The notes below the pieces were generated by a model. It did not search any database. It was not told the DNA's origin and saw only the letters and a program-made list of their open reading frames with translations. From an uncultured Opitutia bacterium (GTDB lineage: Bacteria; Verrucomicrobiota; Verrucomicrobiia; Opitutales; Opitutaceae), in contig CAIMFY010000109.1 of the NCBI GenBank assembly GCA_903840415.1, positions 1-64,000 of the forward strand: a DNA stretch of 64,000 nucleotides, given 5' to 3'. This document shows, piece by piece, positions 44,577 to 51,547 of the stretch (positions within the stretch are counted from its first letter, which is position 1; every line of letters starts with the position of its first letter). A program made the translations under genes and the position numbers.

Positions 44577-45782
44577 ATGAAACCCTCACGCTTGTTCGCG
44601 GCCAGTTGCGTCGCGTTGATTGTCACGGCCATGACCTTCGCCATCCGGGCGGGCATCCTCACCGAACTGAGCAAGAACTTCGCCCTGACAGACACCCAGC
44701 TCGGCTGGGTCAACTCAATGGCGTTCCTCGGGTTTCCCGTGGCGATGATGGTGCTCGGTCTTCTCTACAATTCGCTCGGGCCGAAAATCCTGCTGACGAT
44801 CGCGCTCGTCGGCCACATTGCCGGACTGCTGCTGACGATCACGGCCAACGGATTCTGGGGGCTGATCATTTCCACCTTCTGCATCGGTTTCGCCAACGGT
44901 TCGGTCGAGGCGGCCTGCAATCCGCTTATCGCGAGCATGTTTCCCCAAAACCAAACGACGATGCTCAATCGGTTCCATGTCTGGTTCCCGGGTGGCATCG
45001 TGATCGGCTCGCTGATTTCGCAGTTCATGACGTCGGCTCATTTCGGCTGGCAATGGCAGATCACCACCATGCTGGTTCCGACCGCGATTTACGGCTTCCT
45101 CATCTTCACCACTGAATTTCCCAAGTCGGCTAACATCGAGACCTCGACCGGCAAGAACATCCGGCATCTGTTCACGCCGCTCTATATTTTCATGATCGTC
45201 TGCATGACCCTCACGGCGACGACCGAATTGGGCACGCAGCAGTGGGTGGGTCGCATTCTGCAGGAGAGCGGCGCCTCGCCGATGATTATCCTCGCGCTCG
45301 GCACCGGTCTGATGGCAGTCGGTCGGCAGTTCGCCGGCGTGCTCGTTCACAAGCTCCACACCGTCGGGGTGCTACTGGTTTCTGCGCTGCTCGCCGCGAT
45401 CGGCCTGTTCCTCTTGAGCAAGGCGACCGGTGGCATGGTGTATCTTGCGACGATCGTCTTCGCCCTCGGCGTATGCTACTTCTGGCCCTGCATGATTGGT
45501 TTCATCGCCGAGTATCTGCCCAGCACCGGAGCGCTTGGCATGTCGCTGATGGGTGGCGCCGGCATGTTCGCCGTTTCGATCTGGAATCCAATCATCGGAC
45601 ACTGGATCGACCAGCACCGCACCGCCGCCGAAAAGGCCGGTCTCTCCGGCTCCGCTGTCGAACTTTCCGCGGGTCAGGCCACGCTGAGCAACATGTCGAC
45701 ATTTCCGATCGTCCTGATCGTGGCCTTCGGGGTCCTGTTCGCCATGCGCAGCAAACTCGAAAAAGGCGCACACACGCGCTGA
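44577..45782 (+). CDS. MFS transporter, sugar-permease-like
   Basis: The 401-residue protein has about 12 hydrophobic segments. Its start, MKPSRLFAASCVALIVTAMT, then NSMAFLGFPVAMMVLGLLYN and GFANGSVEAACNPLIASMFP, resembles the FucP-type and related sugar permeases of the major facilitator superfamily. A short Ser/Ala-rich cytoplasmic stretch (KAGLSGSAVELSAG) lies before the last helix. The start follows AATCCTATCCCCATCGA with no Shine-Dalgarno. It has no enzyme partner beside it; a link with the glycosidase locus 4.5 kb away is speculative. Confidence 0.87.
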   Translation: MKPSRLFAASCVALIVTAMTFAIRAGILTELSKNFALTDTQLGWVNSMAFLGFPVAMMVLGLLYNSLGPKILLTIALVGHIAGLLLTITANGFWGLIISTFCIGFANGSVEAACNPLIASMFPQNQTTMLNRFHVWFPGGIVIGSLISQFMTSAHFGWQWQITTMLVPTAIYGFLIFTTEFPKSANIETSTGKNIRHLFTPLYIFMIVCMTLTATTELGTQQWVGRILQESGASPMIILALGTGLMAVGRQFAGVLVHKLHTVGVLLVSALLAAIGLFLLSKATGGMVYLATIVFALGVCYFWPCMIGFIAEYLPSTGALGMSLMGGAGMFAVSIWNPIIGHWIDQHRTAAEKAGLSGSAVELSAGQATLSNMSTFPIVLIVAFGVLFAMRSKLEKGAHTR

Positions 45783-45798
45783 GACGTCGCTCAAGTTC

Positions 45799-45812
45799 GG
45801 GCTTTCGAGCCC
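45799..45812 (+). terminator. UUCG-type hairpin after the MFS gene
   Basis: GGGCT-TTCG-AGCCC, a 5-bp stem with a stable tetraloop 16 nt after the MFS stop. It lacks a T-run, so it may stabilise a 3' end and need not terminate. A second hairpin (CGCTCCG...CGGAGCG) lies at 45848-45867. Nothing coding is seen between 45783 and 46008. Confidence 0.35.
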
Positions 45813-46008
45813 ATCGCAAAAATTATCGTCGTAGGTCGTGTCCACCGCGCTCCGGTTCAACGGAGCGTCATGCAGTCGGATGGCCTGCGGAAAAGAAGCA
45901 GCCGGGAAATGCCCCGGGCCGCAGCGGTGGCCTTGAGCGCGACGCGTCGTTTCAGAACAACACGCCCCGCTCATGCGGGCCGCTGGCGGCCGGGGTGAAA
46001 GGTTTCCG

Positions 46009-46401
46009 TCACGCGACTCGGCGCAGGTGGCTGGTCGACGCGCTGCGTTTCGGCAGCGTGATCGTTAGCACTCCATGCCGAATCTCGGCATCCATCGCGG
46101 CGTAGTCGAAGCCCGTGCCGAGCCGCAATTTCAGCCGGTAGTCGCGCTGCGCCGCTTCGAGGTGGAGCGCCTGCCAGTTGATGCGAACGACGTGGGCCTT
46201 GCGGGCCGTGATGGTGAGATCGGCCCCGCGACCCTCGATGTCCACCCCTACGGCTTCGACGCCGGGGACGAAGACGGTGAGTTTCATCGCTTCGCGGTGC
46301 TCCTGGCATTCGTAGTTGGGCTGGCGGAAGGCGTCCGGGGACGTCGGCTCCGGGCCGAGACTGCGAGTGCGATTCGGGAGGGGACTGATGATCGTATGCA
46401 T
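46009..46401 (-). CDS. Hsp20/alpha-crystallin small heat-shock protein
   Basis: The 130-residue product contains a short but recognisable alpha-crystallin domain: LTVFVPGVEAVGVDIEGRGA, DLTITARK, and the end-signature DAEIRHGVLTITLPKR in place of the usual A-x-x-x-NGVL-x-I-x-LPK. The N-terminal arm is short and the C-terminus ends soon after the domain. Small heat-shock proteins hold unfolding proteins without ATP. A long inverted repeat lies 18-74 nt upstream of its ATG and may control it. Confidence 0.85.
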   Translation of the reverse strand: MHTIISPLPNRTRSLGPEPTSPDAFRQPNYECQEHREAMKLTVFVPGVEAVGVDIEGRGADLTITARKAHVVRINWQALHLEAAQRDYRLKLRLGTGFDYAAMDAEIRHGVLTITLPKRSASTSHLRRVA

Positions 46402-46725
46402 GGGAGGAAAAATCGAACGAAGCGTTTCCCTCGGTGGTTTGGTGACCGCCGGGCTTTCAGAGGGCTAAACGCTTCCTTGAAGGAAAGTTTAGGTCTGGTT
46501 GCCCGCGCCGGTTTTATTCCAAACGGAAATAACGACCGGTCGCATCGCGGCACAACGCTGCTGGCGCTGCGTAAAGCAGGCGCCGGCGCGGCGGACGTGA
46601 TGTTGAAGAGACGCGGTCATTGAGACAGGTGTGCGAAGCTGCATATTGCAGCCGGCGTGCCAAGCCCGAAATATTTTATGACGGCCGGGATTGCGGGCCA
46701 CAGTGCCGGTGCCCACGCTCCGCCC
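46402..46725. other. Intergenic region between hsp20 and the MazG-like gene
   Basis: This 324-nt divergent region holds the inverted repeat at 46419-46475, then a separate perfect palindrome TTCCTT-G-AAGGAA (46473-46485) overlapping its outer arm. No convincing protein frame is seen. An in-frame ATG at 46657 would extend the MazG-like protein by 23 residues without homology. No sigma-type promoter stands out by eye. Confidence 0.45.
46419..46475 (-). promoter_or_regulatory. Inverted repeat in the hsp20 leader
   Basis: On the hsp20 strand GAAGCGTTTAGCCCTC (46475-46460) pairs with GAGGGAAACGCTTC (46432-46419): a 9-bp outer stem and a 5-bp inner stem with a 2-nt bulge, around 27 nt. Five nt after the stem a short T5 tract follows, before the ATG. 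It could be a repressor operator, an attenuator or an RNA thermosensor. Confidence 0.5.
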
Positions 46726-47100
46726 ATGGCCTTGCTCACCGATTCCAACACGACCCTTGCCGACCTAAAAGCGCGCGTGCTCGCCTTCGTTCGCGCGCGC
46801 GACTGGGAGCAATTTCATTCGCCGAAGAACCTCAGCATGGCGCTCGCCGCCGAGTCCGGCGAACTGATGGAGCATTTCCTGTGGTCGACGCCTGAGCAGT
46901 CTCAGGCCGTCGCCCTCGACCCCGCGAAACGCGGCAAGATCGCCGACGAACTTGCCGATGTCGTAATCTACGCGCTCGAGTTCGCCAACATCACCGGCCT
47001 CGATCTCGCCGCGGCCATCGAGGCGAAGATGTCCGCCAACGCGCAAAAATATCCCGTCGAGAAATCGCGCGGCCGCTCGGAAAAATACAACGAGCTTTAA
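46726..47100 (+). CDS. MazG-like nucleotide pyrophosphohydrolase (RS21-C6 type)
   Basis: The 124-residue all-alpha protein matches the RS21-C6/dCTPase-like branch of the MazG superfamily. The metal-binding acidic residues sit in LAAESGELMEHFLW and KIADELADVVIYALEFAN, and the end (AQKYPVEKSRGRSEKYNEL) is typical. It probably hydrolyses non-canonical NTPs or dCTP to the monophosphate. Start 46726 places TLADLKARVLAFVRARDWEQ at the N-terminus as in relatives. Confidence 0.9.
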   Translation: MALLTDSNTTLADLKARVLAFVRARDWEQFHSPKNLSMALAAESGELMEHFLWSTPEQSQAVALDPAKRGKIADELADVVIYALEFANITGLDLAAAIEAKMSANAQKYPVEKSRGRSEKYNEL

Positions 47101-47106
47101 GCCCAC

Positions 47107-47136
47107 AAAAAACGCGAAGCGCACTGGCGCTTCGCG
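47107..47136 (-). terminator. Intrinsic terminator of the DUF5069 gene
   Basis: CGCGAAGCGC-ACTG-GCGCTTCGCG, a perfect 10-bp stem with a tetraloop. On the minus strand it is followed by TTTTTT. On the plus strand there is no T-run, so it serves the DUF5069 gene, though it may also stop transcripts from the MazG-like gene. Confidence 0.85.
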
Positions 47137-47161
47137 ATCGAGAAAGAGACGGATACTGGGC

Positions 47162-47608
47162 TCAGGCTTTTCCGCCGTAGCTCAGATAGTCGTCGAGATC
47201 GAGCAGGTCGGAGAACGAACGGATGTCGTCTCGTTCGGATTTGTTCTGCTTGAGCACGCTCGCGATCCACTCGTGGCCGGGTGCGCCGCCGGGCCCGAGA
47301 TTCTCGAGCCAGCCCGACCACGCGATCACTTCGTTCGTCGGGCGCTTCGACTGGACGTTGACCCACTCGAGGATCTGCACGTCGGTCTTGCCCGTCTTGA
47401 TTTCGGCGAGCATCGCCTCGTGGCCGATGCCGGTGAATGCGAAGAACCGCTGATCGAGCGGGCAGTTGTAGTGGTAGTCTCCCCCTTTGCCCGTGAGGAC
47501 GGCGCGCGCCTTGTCGAGCAGCCGGGCGAGATGCGCGTAGCCGCCGAGGCGGACGCGCACGCTGCGAGGCGGATGTTGAGTGAGGTCGGGAGTGCTATAG
47601 TTAATCAT
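47162..47608 (-). CDS. DUF5069 protein
   Basis: The 148-residue product fits the DUF5069 family, frequent in Verrucomicrobia: LTQHPPRSVRVRLGGYAHLA, then RLLDKARAVLTGKGGDYHYN and ILEWVNVQSKRPTNEVIAWS. Function is unknown. There is no signal peptide. It starts 9 nt after the FmdB-like gene on the same strand and ends before a strong terminator, so the two form one unit. Confidence 0.85.
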   Translation of the reverse strand: MINYSTPDLTQHPPRSVRVRLGGYAHLARLLDKARAVLTGKGGDYHYNCPLDQRFFAFTGIGHEAMLAEIKTGKTDVQILEWVNVQSKRPTNEVIAWSGWLENLGPGGAPGHEWIASVLKQNKSERDDIRSFSDLLDLDDYLSYGGKA

Positions 47609-47617
47609 AGGGAAAAA

Positions 47618-47845
47618 TTAGTTTAGTTCGCAGTTCCTGCACGATTCGCCGCAGCCACACGGAGGAGCGGGCGGCACGGCTTTCTGGGCGATAAACCCAT
47701 AGCCTCCGGCGATAACGCGGCGCACGCGCTCGCCCGTTTCAGGGTGTCGCTTCAGCGGAGGGTCTTGCATCGACTGCTGCACTTCGAACCGGCGCGGCGT
47801 GGCGCCGGACATTTGCGGGATCGTTTCGTAAACGTAGGTAGTCAT
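47618..47845 (-). CDS. FmdB-like zinc-ribbon-derived small protein
   Basis: The 75-residue product starts MTTYVYETIPQMSGATPRRF, the FmdB-type opening (MPxYxYxC), and contains the HPETGERVRRVIAGGYGF segment of that family. The usual CxxC knuckle after the opening Tyr is missing. Instead cysteines cluster at the C-terminus (CGCGESCRNC), which could bind metal. Role unknown; FmdB relatives are annotated as putative regulators. It precedes the DUF5069 gene by 9 nt. Confidence 0.8.
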   Translation of the reverse strand: MTTYVYETIPQMSGATPRRFEVQQSMQDPPLKRHPETGERVRRVIAGGYGFIAQKAVPPAPPCGCGESCRNCELN

Positions 47846-47905
47846 CGGAAGTGATTGAGCAGTGTCGCTTCAGTGGCGAGAGTGCGGGCAAAGTCAAATC
47901 GCCCG

Positions 47906-48265
47906 ATGAAAAACGCCGTCCGCAATTTCTACGTCCTGCCCTGCTGCCTGCTGCTCCTCAATCTCTGCAACCAGCTCGCGAGCTACAAGGCTCGCATCAT
48001 CGACGATGTCTTTCTCCGCACCGCCGCCATCATGGCCATGGTGCTGTTCGGTGGCACGCTGGTCGGCTCCGTCGCTGAACCGTTGATTGGCACGCTGGTC
48101 GGCTCGCTGCACCAGGGCACCCGTGCTCGGTGGGGGCAACTCGGGGAAATCCTGTTTCTCCTCGTCCTCGGTCTCGTCGTTTTCTGGCTCTATTACCGGG
48201 TCGATGTTTACGGAGTCGGATCGATTCTCCCGTCGGAGTGGCGCAATCCGTCGCGGCATCGGTGA
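47906..48265 (+). CDS. Small inner-membrane protein, unknown
   Basis: The 119-residue product has three hydrophobic segments: about 8-25 (FYVLPCCLLLLNLCNQL), 40-68 (TAAIMAMVLFGGTLVGSVAE onward) and 80-98 (LGEILFLLVLGLVVFWLYY). No conserved motif or family is recognised. It diverges from the FmdB-like gene and stands 47 nt before the amidohydrolase. Start 47906 gives the natural N-terminus MKNAVRNFYVL. Confidence 0.62.
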   Translation: MKNAVRNFYVLPCCLLLLNLCNQLASYKARIIDDVFLRTAAIMAMVLFGGTLVGSVAEPLIGTLVGSLHQGTRARWGQLGEILFLLVLGLVVFWLYYRVDVYGVGSILPSEWRNPSRHR

Positions 48266-48312
48266 ATGCCTCCGGACTTCCCTCGCGCGTAGTCAGCGTG
48301 CACGCTCGGCGC

Positions 48313-49527
48313 ATGAAGCACCTCGCTCTGCTGCTCTTTTCCGCCGCACTGCTCGCAGCGCAAACTCCGCCGCCAGCGGTCGTGGTGTTGAAGCCCGCTC
48401 GCGTCTTCGACGGTGTGGCCCTCTACGAAAACTGGATCGTCGTCGTCCGCGGCGAACGCCTTGAGTCCGCCGGTCCCGCCGCCGGTCTGCCCGCACCCGC
48501 CGGGGCGAAGGTGATCGATCTGCCGGGTGCGACGCTCCTGCCCGGCCTCATCGAGGCGCACAGCCACATGCTGCTGCATCCCTACAACGAGACGACGTGG
48601 AATGATCAGGTCGCCCGCGAGCCGCTCGCGCTCCGCGTCGCCCGCGCGACCAACCACCTCCGCGTGACGCTGCTCGCCGGCTTCACGACGGTTCGTGATC
48701 TCGGCACCGAGGGCGCGGGCTATGCCGATGTCGGGCTGAAGCAAGCCGTCGAACAAAACATCATCCCCGGTCCGCGGATGCTCGTCGCGACGCGCGCCAT
48801 CGTCGCGACCGGCACCTATGGCCCGCGCGGTTTTGCACCCGAGTGGACGGTGCCGCAGGGCGCCGAGGAAGCTAGCGGCGTCGATGAACTCATCCGCGTC
48901 ACCCGCGATCAAATCAGCCGTGGCGCCGATTGGGTGAAAGTTTACGCCGACTACCGCTGGGGCGCGCACCGCGAAGCCGCGCCGACCTTTTCCATCGAGG
49001 AACTCAAGGCTATCGTCGAGACCGCCCGCAGCAGCGGACGAGGCGTGAGCGCCCACGCTGCCACCGCCGAAGGCATGAGGCGAGCCACCCTCGCCGGCGT
49101 TGAGACGATCGAACACGGCAACGAAGGCACCGCGGATATTTTCAAGCTGATGAAGGAGCGCGGCGTGGCCTTCGTGCCGACGCTCTCCGTCGGCAACCGC
49201 GACACCGCGCGCCGCGCGATGTTCAAGGCCGCGCTCGAATCCGGCGTGACGATCGTGAGCGGCAGCGATGTCGGCGTCTTCCCTCACGGCACCGAAGCGC
49301 TTGAGCTTCAACTCCTCGTCGACTTCGGGATGACGCCGACGGCTGCGCTCACCGCCGCCACCGCCACGGCTGCCCGCGTGCTGCACCTCGAAAAAGATGT
49401 TGGCCGCGTGCAGCCGGGACTGTTTGCAGATTTGATCGCCGTCGACGGCGATCCGACGCGCGACATCGGCACCTTGCGCAACGCCGCGTTCGTAATGAAG
49501 GGCGGGGCCGTCGTGAAGGGCCCGTGA
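48313..49527 (+). CDS. Secreted metal-dependent amidohydrolase
   Basis: The 404-residue enzyme has a signal peptide (MKHLALLLFSAALLAAQ) and the amidohydrolase fold. Metal ligands are placed as expected: His83 and His85 in IEAHSHML, carboxylated Lys209 in DWVKVYADY, His248 in VSAHAATAEG, His268 in TIEHGNEG, and Asp319 in VSGSDVGVFPHGTE. Closest in style are the imidazolonepropionase-like and Xaa-Pro-dipeptide-hydrolysing members. A peptide or amide substrate in the periplasm is likely. Start 48313 gives the signal peptide. Confidence 0.9.
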   Translation: MKHLALLLFSAALLAAQTPPPAVVVLKPARVFDGVALYENWIVVVRGERLESAGPAAGLPAPAGAKVIDLPGATLLPGLIEAHSHMLLHPYNETTWNDQVAREPLALRVARATNHLRVTLLAGFTTVRDLGTEGAGYADVGLKQAVEQNIIPGPRMLVATRAIVATGTYGPRGFAPEWTVPQGAEEASGVDELIRVTRDQISRGADWVKVYADYRWGAHREAAPTFSIEELKAIVETARSSGRGVSAHAATAEGMRRATLAGVETIEHGNEGTADIFKLMKERGVAFVPTLSVGNRDTARRAMFKAALESGVTIVSGSDVGVFPHGTEALELQLLVDFGMTPTAALTAATATAARVLHLEKDVGRVQPGLFADLIAVDGDPTRDIGTLRNAAFVMKGGAVVKGP

Positions 49528-49530
49528 GCG

Positions 49531-50058
49531 TCACGCCTTTGGCCGAAACGCTTTCATCACCGCATCGTTCGTCTCCAAACGCGGACCGCCGATGAGATCG
49601 ATGCAGTAGGGAATGGCGGGAAACACCGCCTCAAGATTTTCGCGAATCGCCTTCGGGCGACCGGGCAGATTCACGATCAGCGAGCGGCCGCGGATGCCGG
49701 CCGTCTGGCGCGAGAGGATCGCGGTGGGCACGAATTTCAGCGAGGTTGCGCGCATGAGTTCGCCAAACCCGGGCATGATTTTTTCGCACACGGCGACGGT
49801 CGCTTCGGGCGTGACATCGCGCGGCGCCGGGCCGGTGCCACCCGTGGTGACGATCAGCGCGCAGCCTGCTTCGTCGGCCATCCGCCGCAATTCGGCTTCA
49901 ATGATCGCCTGCTCGTCGGGAATGATTTTGTAGTCGACCTCGAACGGCGTCGCGATCCAATCGCAGAGGAGGGCAACGCAGGCCTGGCCGGGTGTGTCTT
50001 CGTAGACGCCAGCGCTCGCTCGGTCGGAAATGTTGAGGACGCCAATTTTTGCAGTCAT
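49531..50058 (-). CDS. mog: Molybdopterin adenylyltransferase
   Basis: The 175-residue protein is of the MogA/MoaB type, adenylating molybdopterin before molybdenum insertion. Markers: IGVLNISDRASAGVYEDTPG, the ALIVTTGGTGPAPRDVTPEA nucleotide site and SLIVNLPGRPKAIRENLEAV. No other molybdenum cofactor gene is visible in the window. Its ATG overlaps the gluQ stop by 4 nt, and it converges with the amidohydrolase 3 nt away. Confidence 0.92.
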   Translation of the reverse strand: MTAKIGVLNISDRASAGVYEDTPGQACVALLCDWIATPFEVDYKIIPDEQAIIEAELRRMADEAGCALIVTTGGTGPAPRDVTPEATVAVCEKIMPGFGELMRATSLKFVPTAILSRQTAGIRGRSLIVNLPGRPKAIRENLEAVFPAIPYCIDLIGGPRLETNDAVMKAFRPKA

Positions 50059-50888
50059 GCGTTTTCGGCCGCGAACTTCGCGAGAATCTCAGTGGGAGTC
50101 ACGCCTCGTTCGCGGAGCGTGCGCAGCGCGAGGGCGTCGTGGCGTTTGGCGAGTCGCTCGCCGCGGTCGTCGTTCATCAGCGGGCAATGAAAAAAATCCG
50201 GCACCGCCCAGCCGAGCGCACGAAAGAGCAGGAGCTGGCGAAACGTGCTCCGGATTAGATCGGCGCCGCGGACAACTTCGGTGACGCCCAGTTCGGCGTC
50301 GTCCACGACGCAGGCGAGTTGGTAACTTGGCACATCGTCTTTTCGCCAGACGAGAAAGTCGCCGAAGTCGCGGCCAACCACGGCGCGCTGCTCACCGAAT
50401 TTTCCATCGCGAACGCTTAGCGCTTCACCATCAGGCACGCGGAAGCGCCAGTTGACGGCGATGGTTTCGTCGAGCGGCGGTAGCGGTGCCGTGGCCGACG
50501 GTCGGAAGGATGGCGGATAAATCGGTTCGTCATCGGCGCCGCCTTCGTGTGGAGCGCCGGCGGCCTCGATCACATCGCGGCGCGAGCGGGTGCAGGGATA
50601 AATCAGGTTGGCGGCGTGCAGCCGGGCGAGCGCGGCGCGGTAGCGCGGCCGGCGCTGGCTTTGCGACACCACCGGTTCCTCCCAGATGAAGCCGAGCCAG
50701 CGGAGATCCGCGATCATGGCGTCGACGAAATCGAGTCGGAAACGGATCGCATCGAGATCGTCGTTGCGGAGGAGCAGCGTGCCGCCAGCGGCGCGGGCGC
50801 GCTCGGCGGCGAACCAGAAGGTCCGCGCGTGGCCGAGGTGCAGCAGGCCAGTCGGCGAGGGGGCGAGGCGTCCGCGATAGGTCGGCAT
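50055..50888 (-). CDS. gluQ: Glutamyl-Q tRNA(Asp) synthetase
   Basis: This truncated glutamyl-tRNA synthetase paralogue (277 residues, no anticodon domain) attaches Glu to queuosine of tRNA-Asp. It has the HIGH-like RGRLAPSPTGLLHLGHART and a KMSKS-like GERLAKRHDALALRTLRE. Two features differ from the usual: LLRNDDLDAIRFR replaces LRIEDLDxxR, and the zinc site is reduced, with YPCTR keeping one Cys and YPPSFR lacking the last. It overlaps mog by 4 nt and diverges from the LOG gene. Confidence 0.88.
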   Translation of the reverse strand: MPTYRGRLAPSPTGLLHLGHARTFWFAAERARAAGGTLLLRNDDLDAIRFRLDFVDAMIADLRWLGFIWEEPVVSQSQRRPRYRAALARLHAANLIYPCTRSRRDVIEAAGAPHEGGADDEPIYPPSFRPSATAPLPPLDETIAVNWRFRVPDGEALSVRDGKFGEQRAVVGRDFGDFLVWRKDDVPSYQLACVVDDAELGVTEVVRGADLIRSTFRQLLLFRALGWAVPDFFHCPLMNDDRGERLAKRHDALALRTLRERGVTPTEILAKFAAENA

Positions 50889-50925
50889 TTTTGTGCGTGC
50901 GAACTACTGTCCGATGGTGAATCAA

Positions 50926-51513
50926 ATGAACATGGAAAAGTTGCTTTGCGTTTATTGCGCTTCCAGCCGCCAGCTCGATCGGAAATACCACGACGTGGCG
51001 GAGGAACTTGGCCGGGCGATGGTCGCGCGGGGCTGGGGTCTTGTTTACGGCGGTGGCAACGTCGGTCTGATGGGTGAGGTGGCGCACGCCGTGAAGGGCG
51101 CCGGCGGGCACGTGGTCGGCGTGATTCCCGAGTTCATGATCGCGCGGGAGCTGGCGTATCACGACGCCGACGAGTTGATCACCGTTACGACGATGCGGGA
51201 GCGGAAGCGCCTCATGGAGGAGCGCGCTGCGGCGTTTCTCACGCTGCCGGGTGGCATCGGCACCCTCGAGGAACTCACCGAGGTCATGACGCTCCGCTAC
51301 ATCAACCTCCTCCACAAACCGATCGTGTTGTTGAACCAGGATGGATTCTACGACGACTTGCTCCGCTTCTTCGAGCGGATGACGGAGGAGAAATTCAAAT
51401 CGCCCGGCCTACACAAACTCGCCGCTGTCGCCACGAAGGTGGATGAAGTGTGGCCGCTGATCGAGGCGCCACACGCCTTCGAGGCCGACGCGATTTGGCT
51501 GAGCCGGCGGTAA
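50926..51513 (+). CDS. LOG family protein (Rossman fold nucleotide phosphoribohydrolase)
   Basis: The 195-residue protein carries the LOG motifs: LVYGGGNVGLMGEVAHAV, VTTMRERKRLMEE with the catalytic Arg, and FLTLPGGIGTLEELTEVMT (PGGxGTxxE). Members release adenine or another base from nucleoside 5'-monophosphates and make cytokinin in plants. ATG 50926 is preferred because a GGTGA lies 5 nt upstream; GTG 50893, ATG 50914 and ATG 50932 are alternatives. A weak GC hairpin (51519-51536) follows. Confidence 0.9.
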   Translation: MNMEKLLCVYCASSRQLDRKYHDVAEELGRAMVARGWGLVYGGGNVGLMGEVAHAVKGAGGHVVGVIPEFMIARELAYHDADELITVTTMRERKRLMEERAAAFLTLPGGIGTLEELTEVMTLRYINLLHKPIVLLNQDGFYDDLLRFFERMTEEKFKSPGLHKLAAVATKVDEVWPLIEAPHAFEADAIWLSRR

Positions 51514-51547
51514 GTGCGCCGCGCGATGGAGCGCGGGTCAGAAAAGA

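Noticed and set aside
45783-46008. Possible small gene after the MFS transporter
   Set aside because: Only short frames without homology; hairpins at 45799 and 45848 suggest a 3' region.
48208-49386. 392-codon minus-strand frame
   Set aside because: Antisense to the amidohydrolase, whose metal ligands are in frame on the plus strand.
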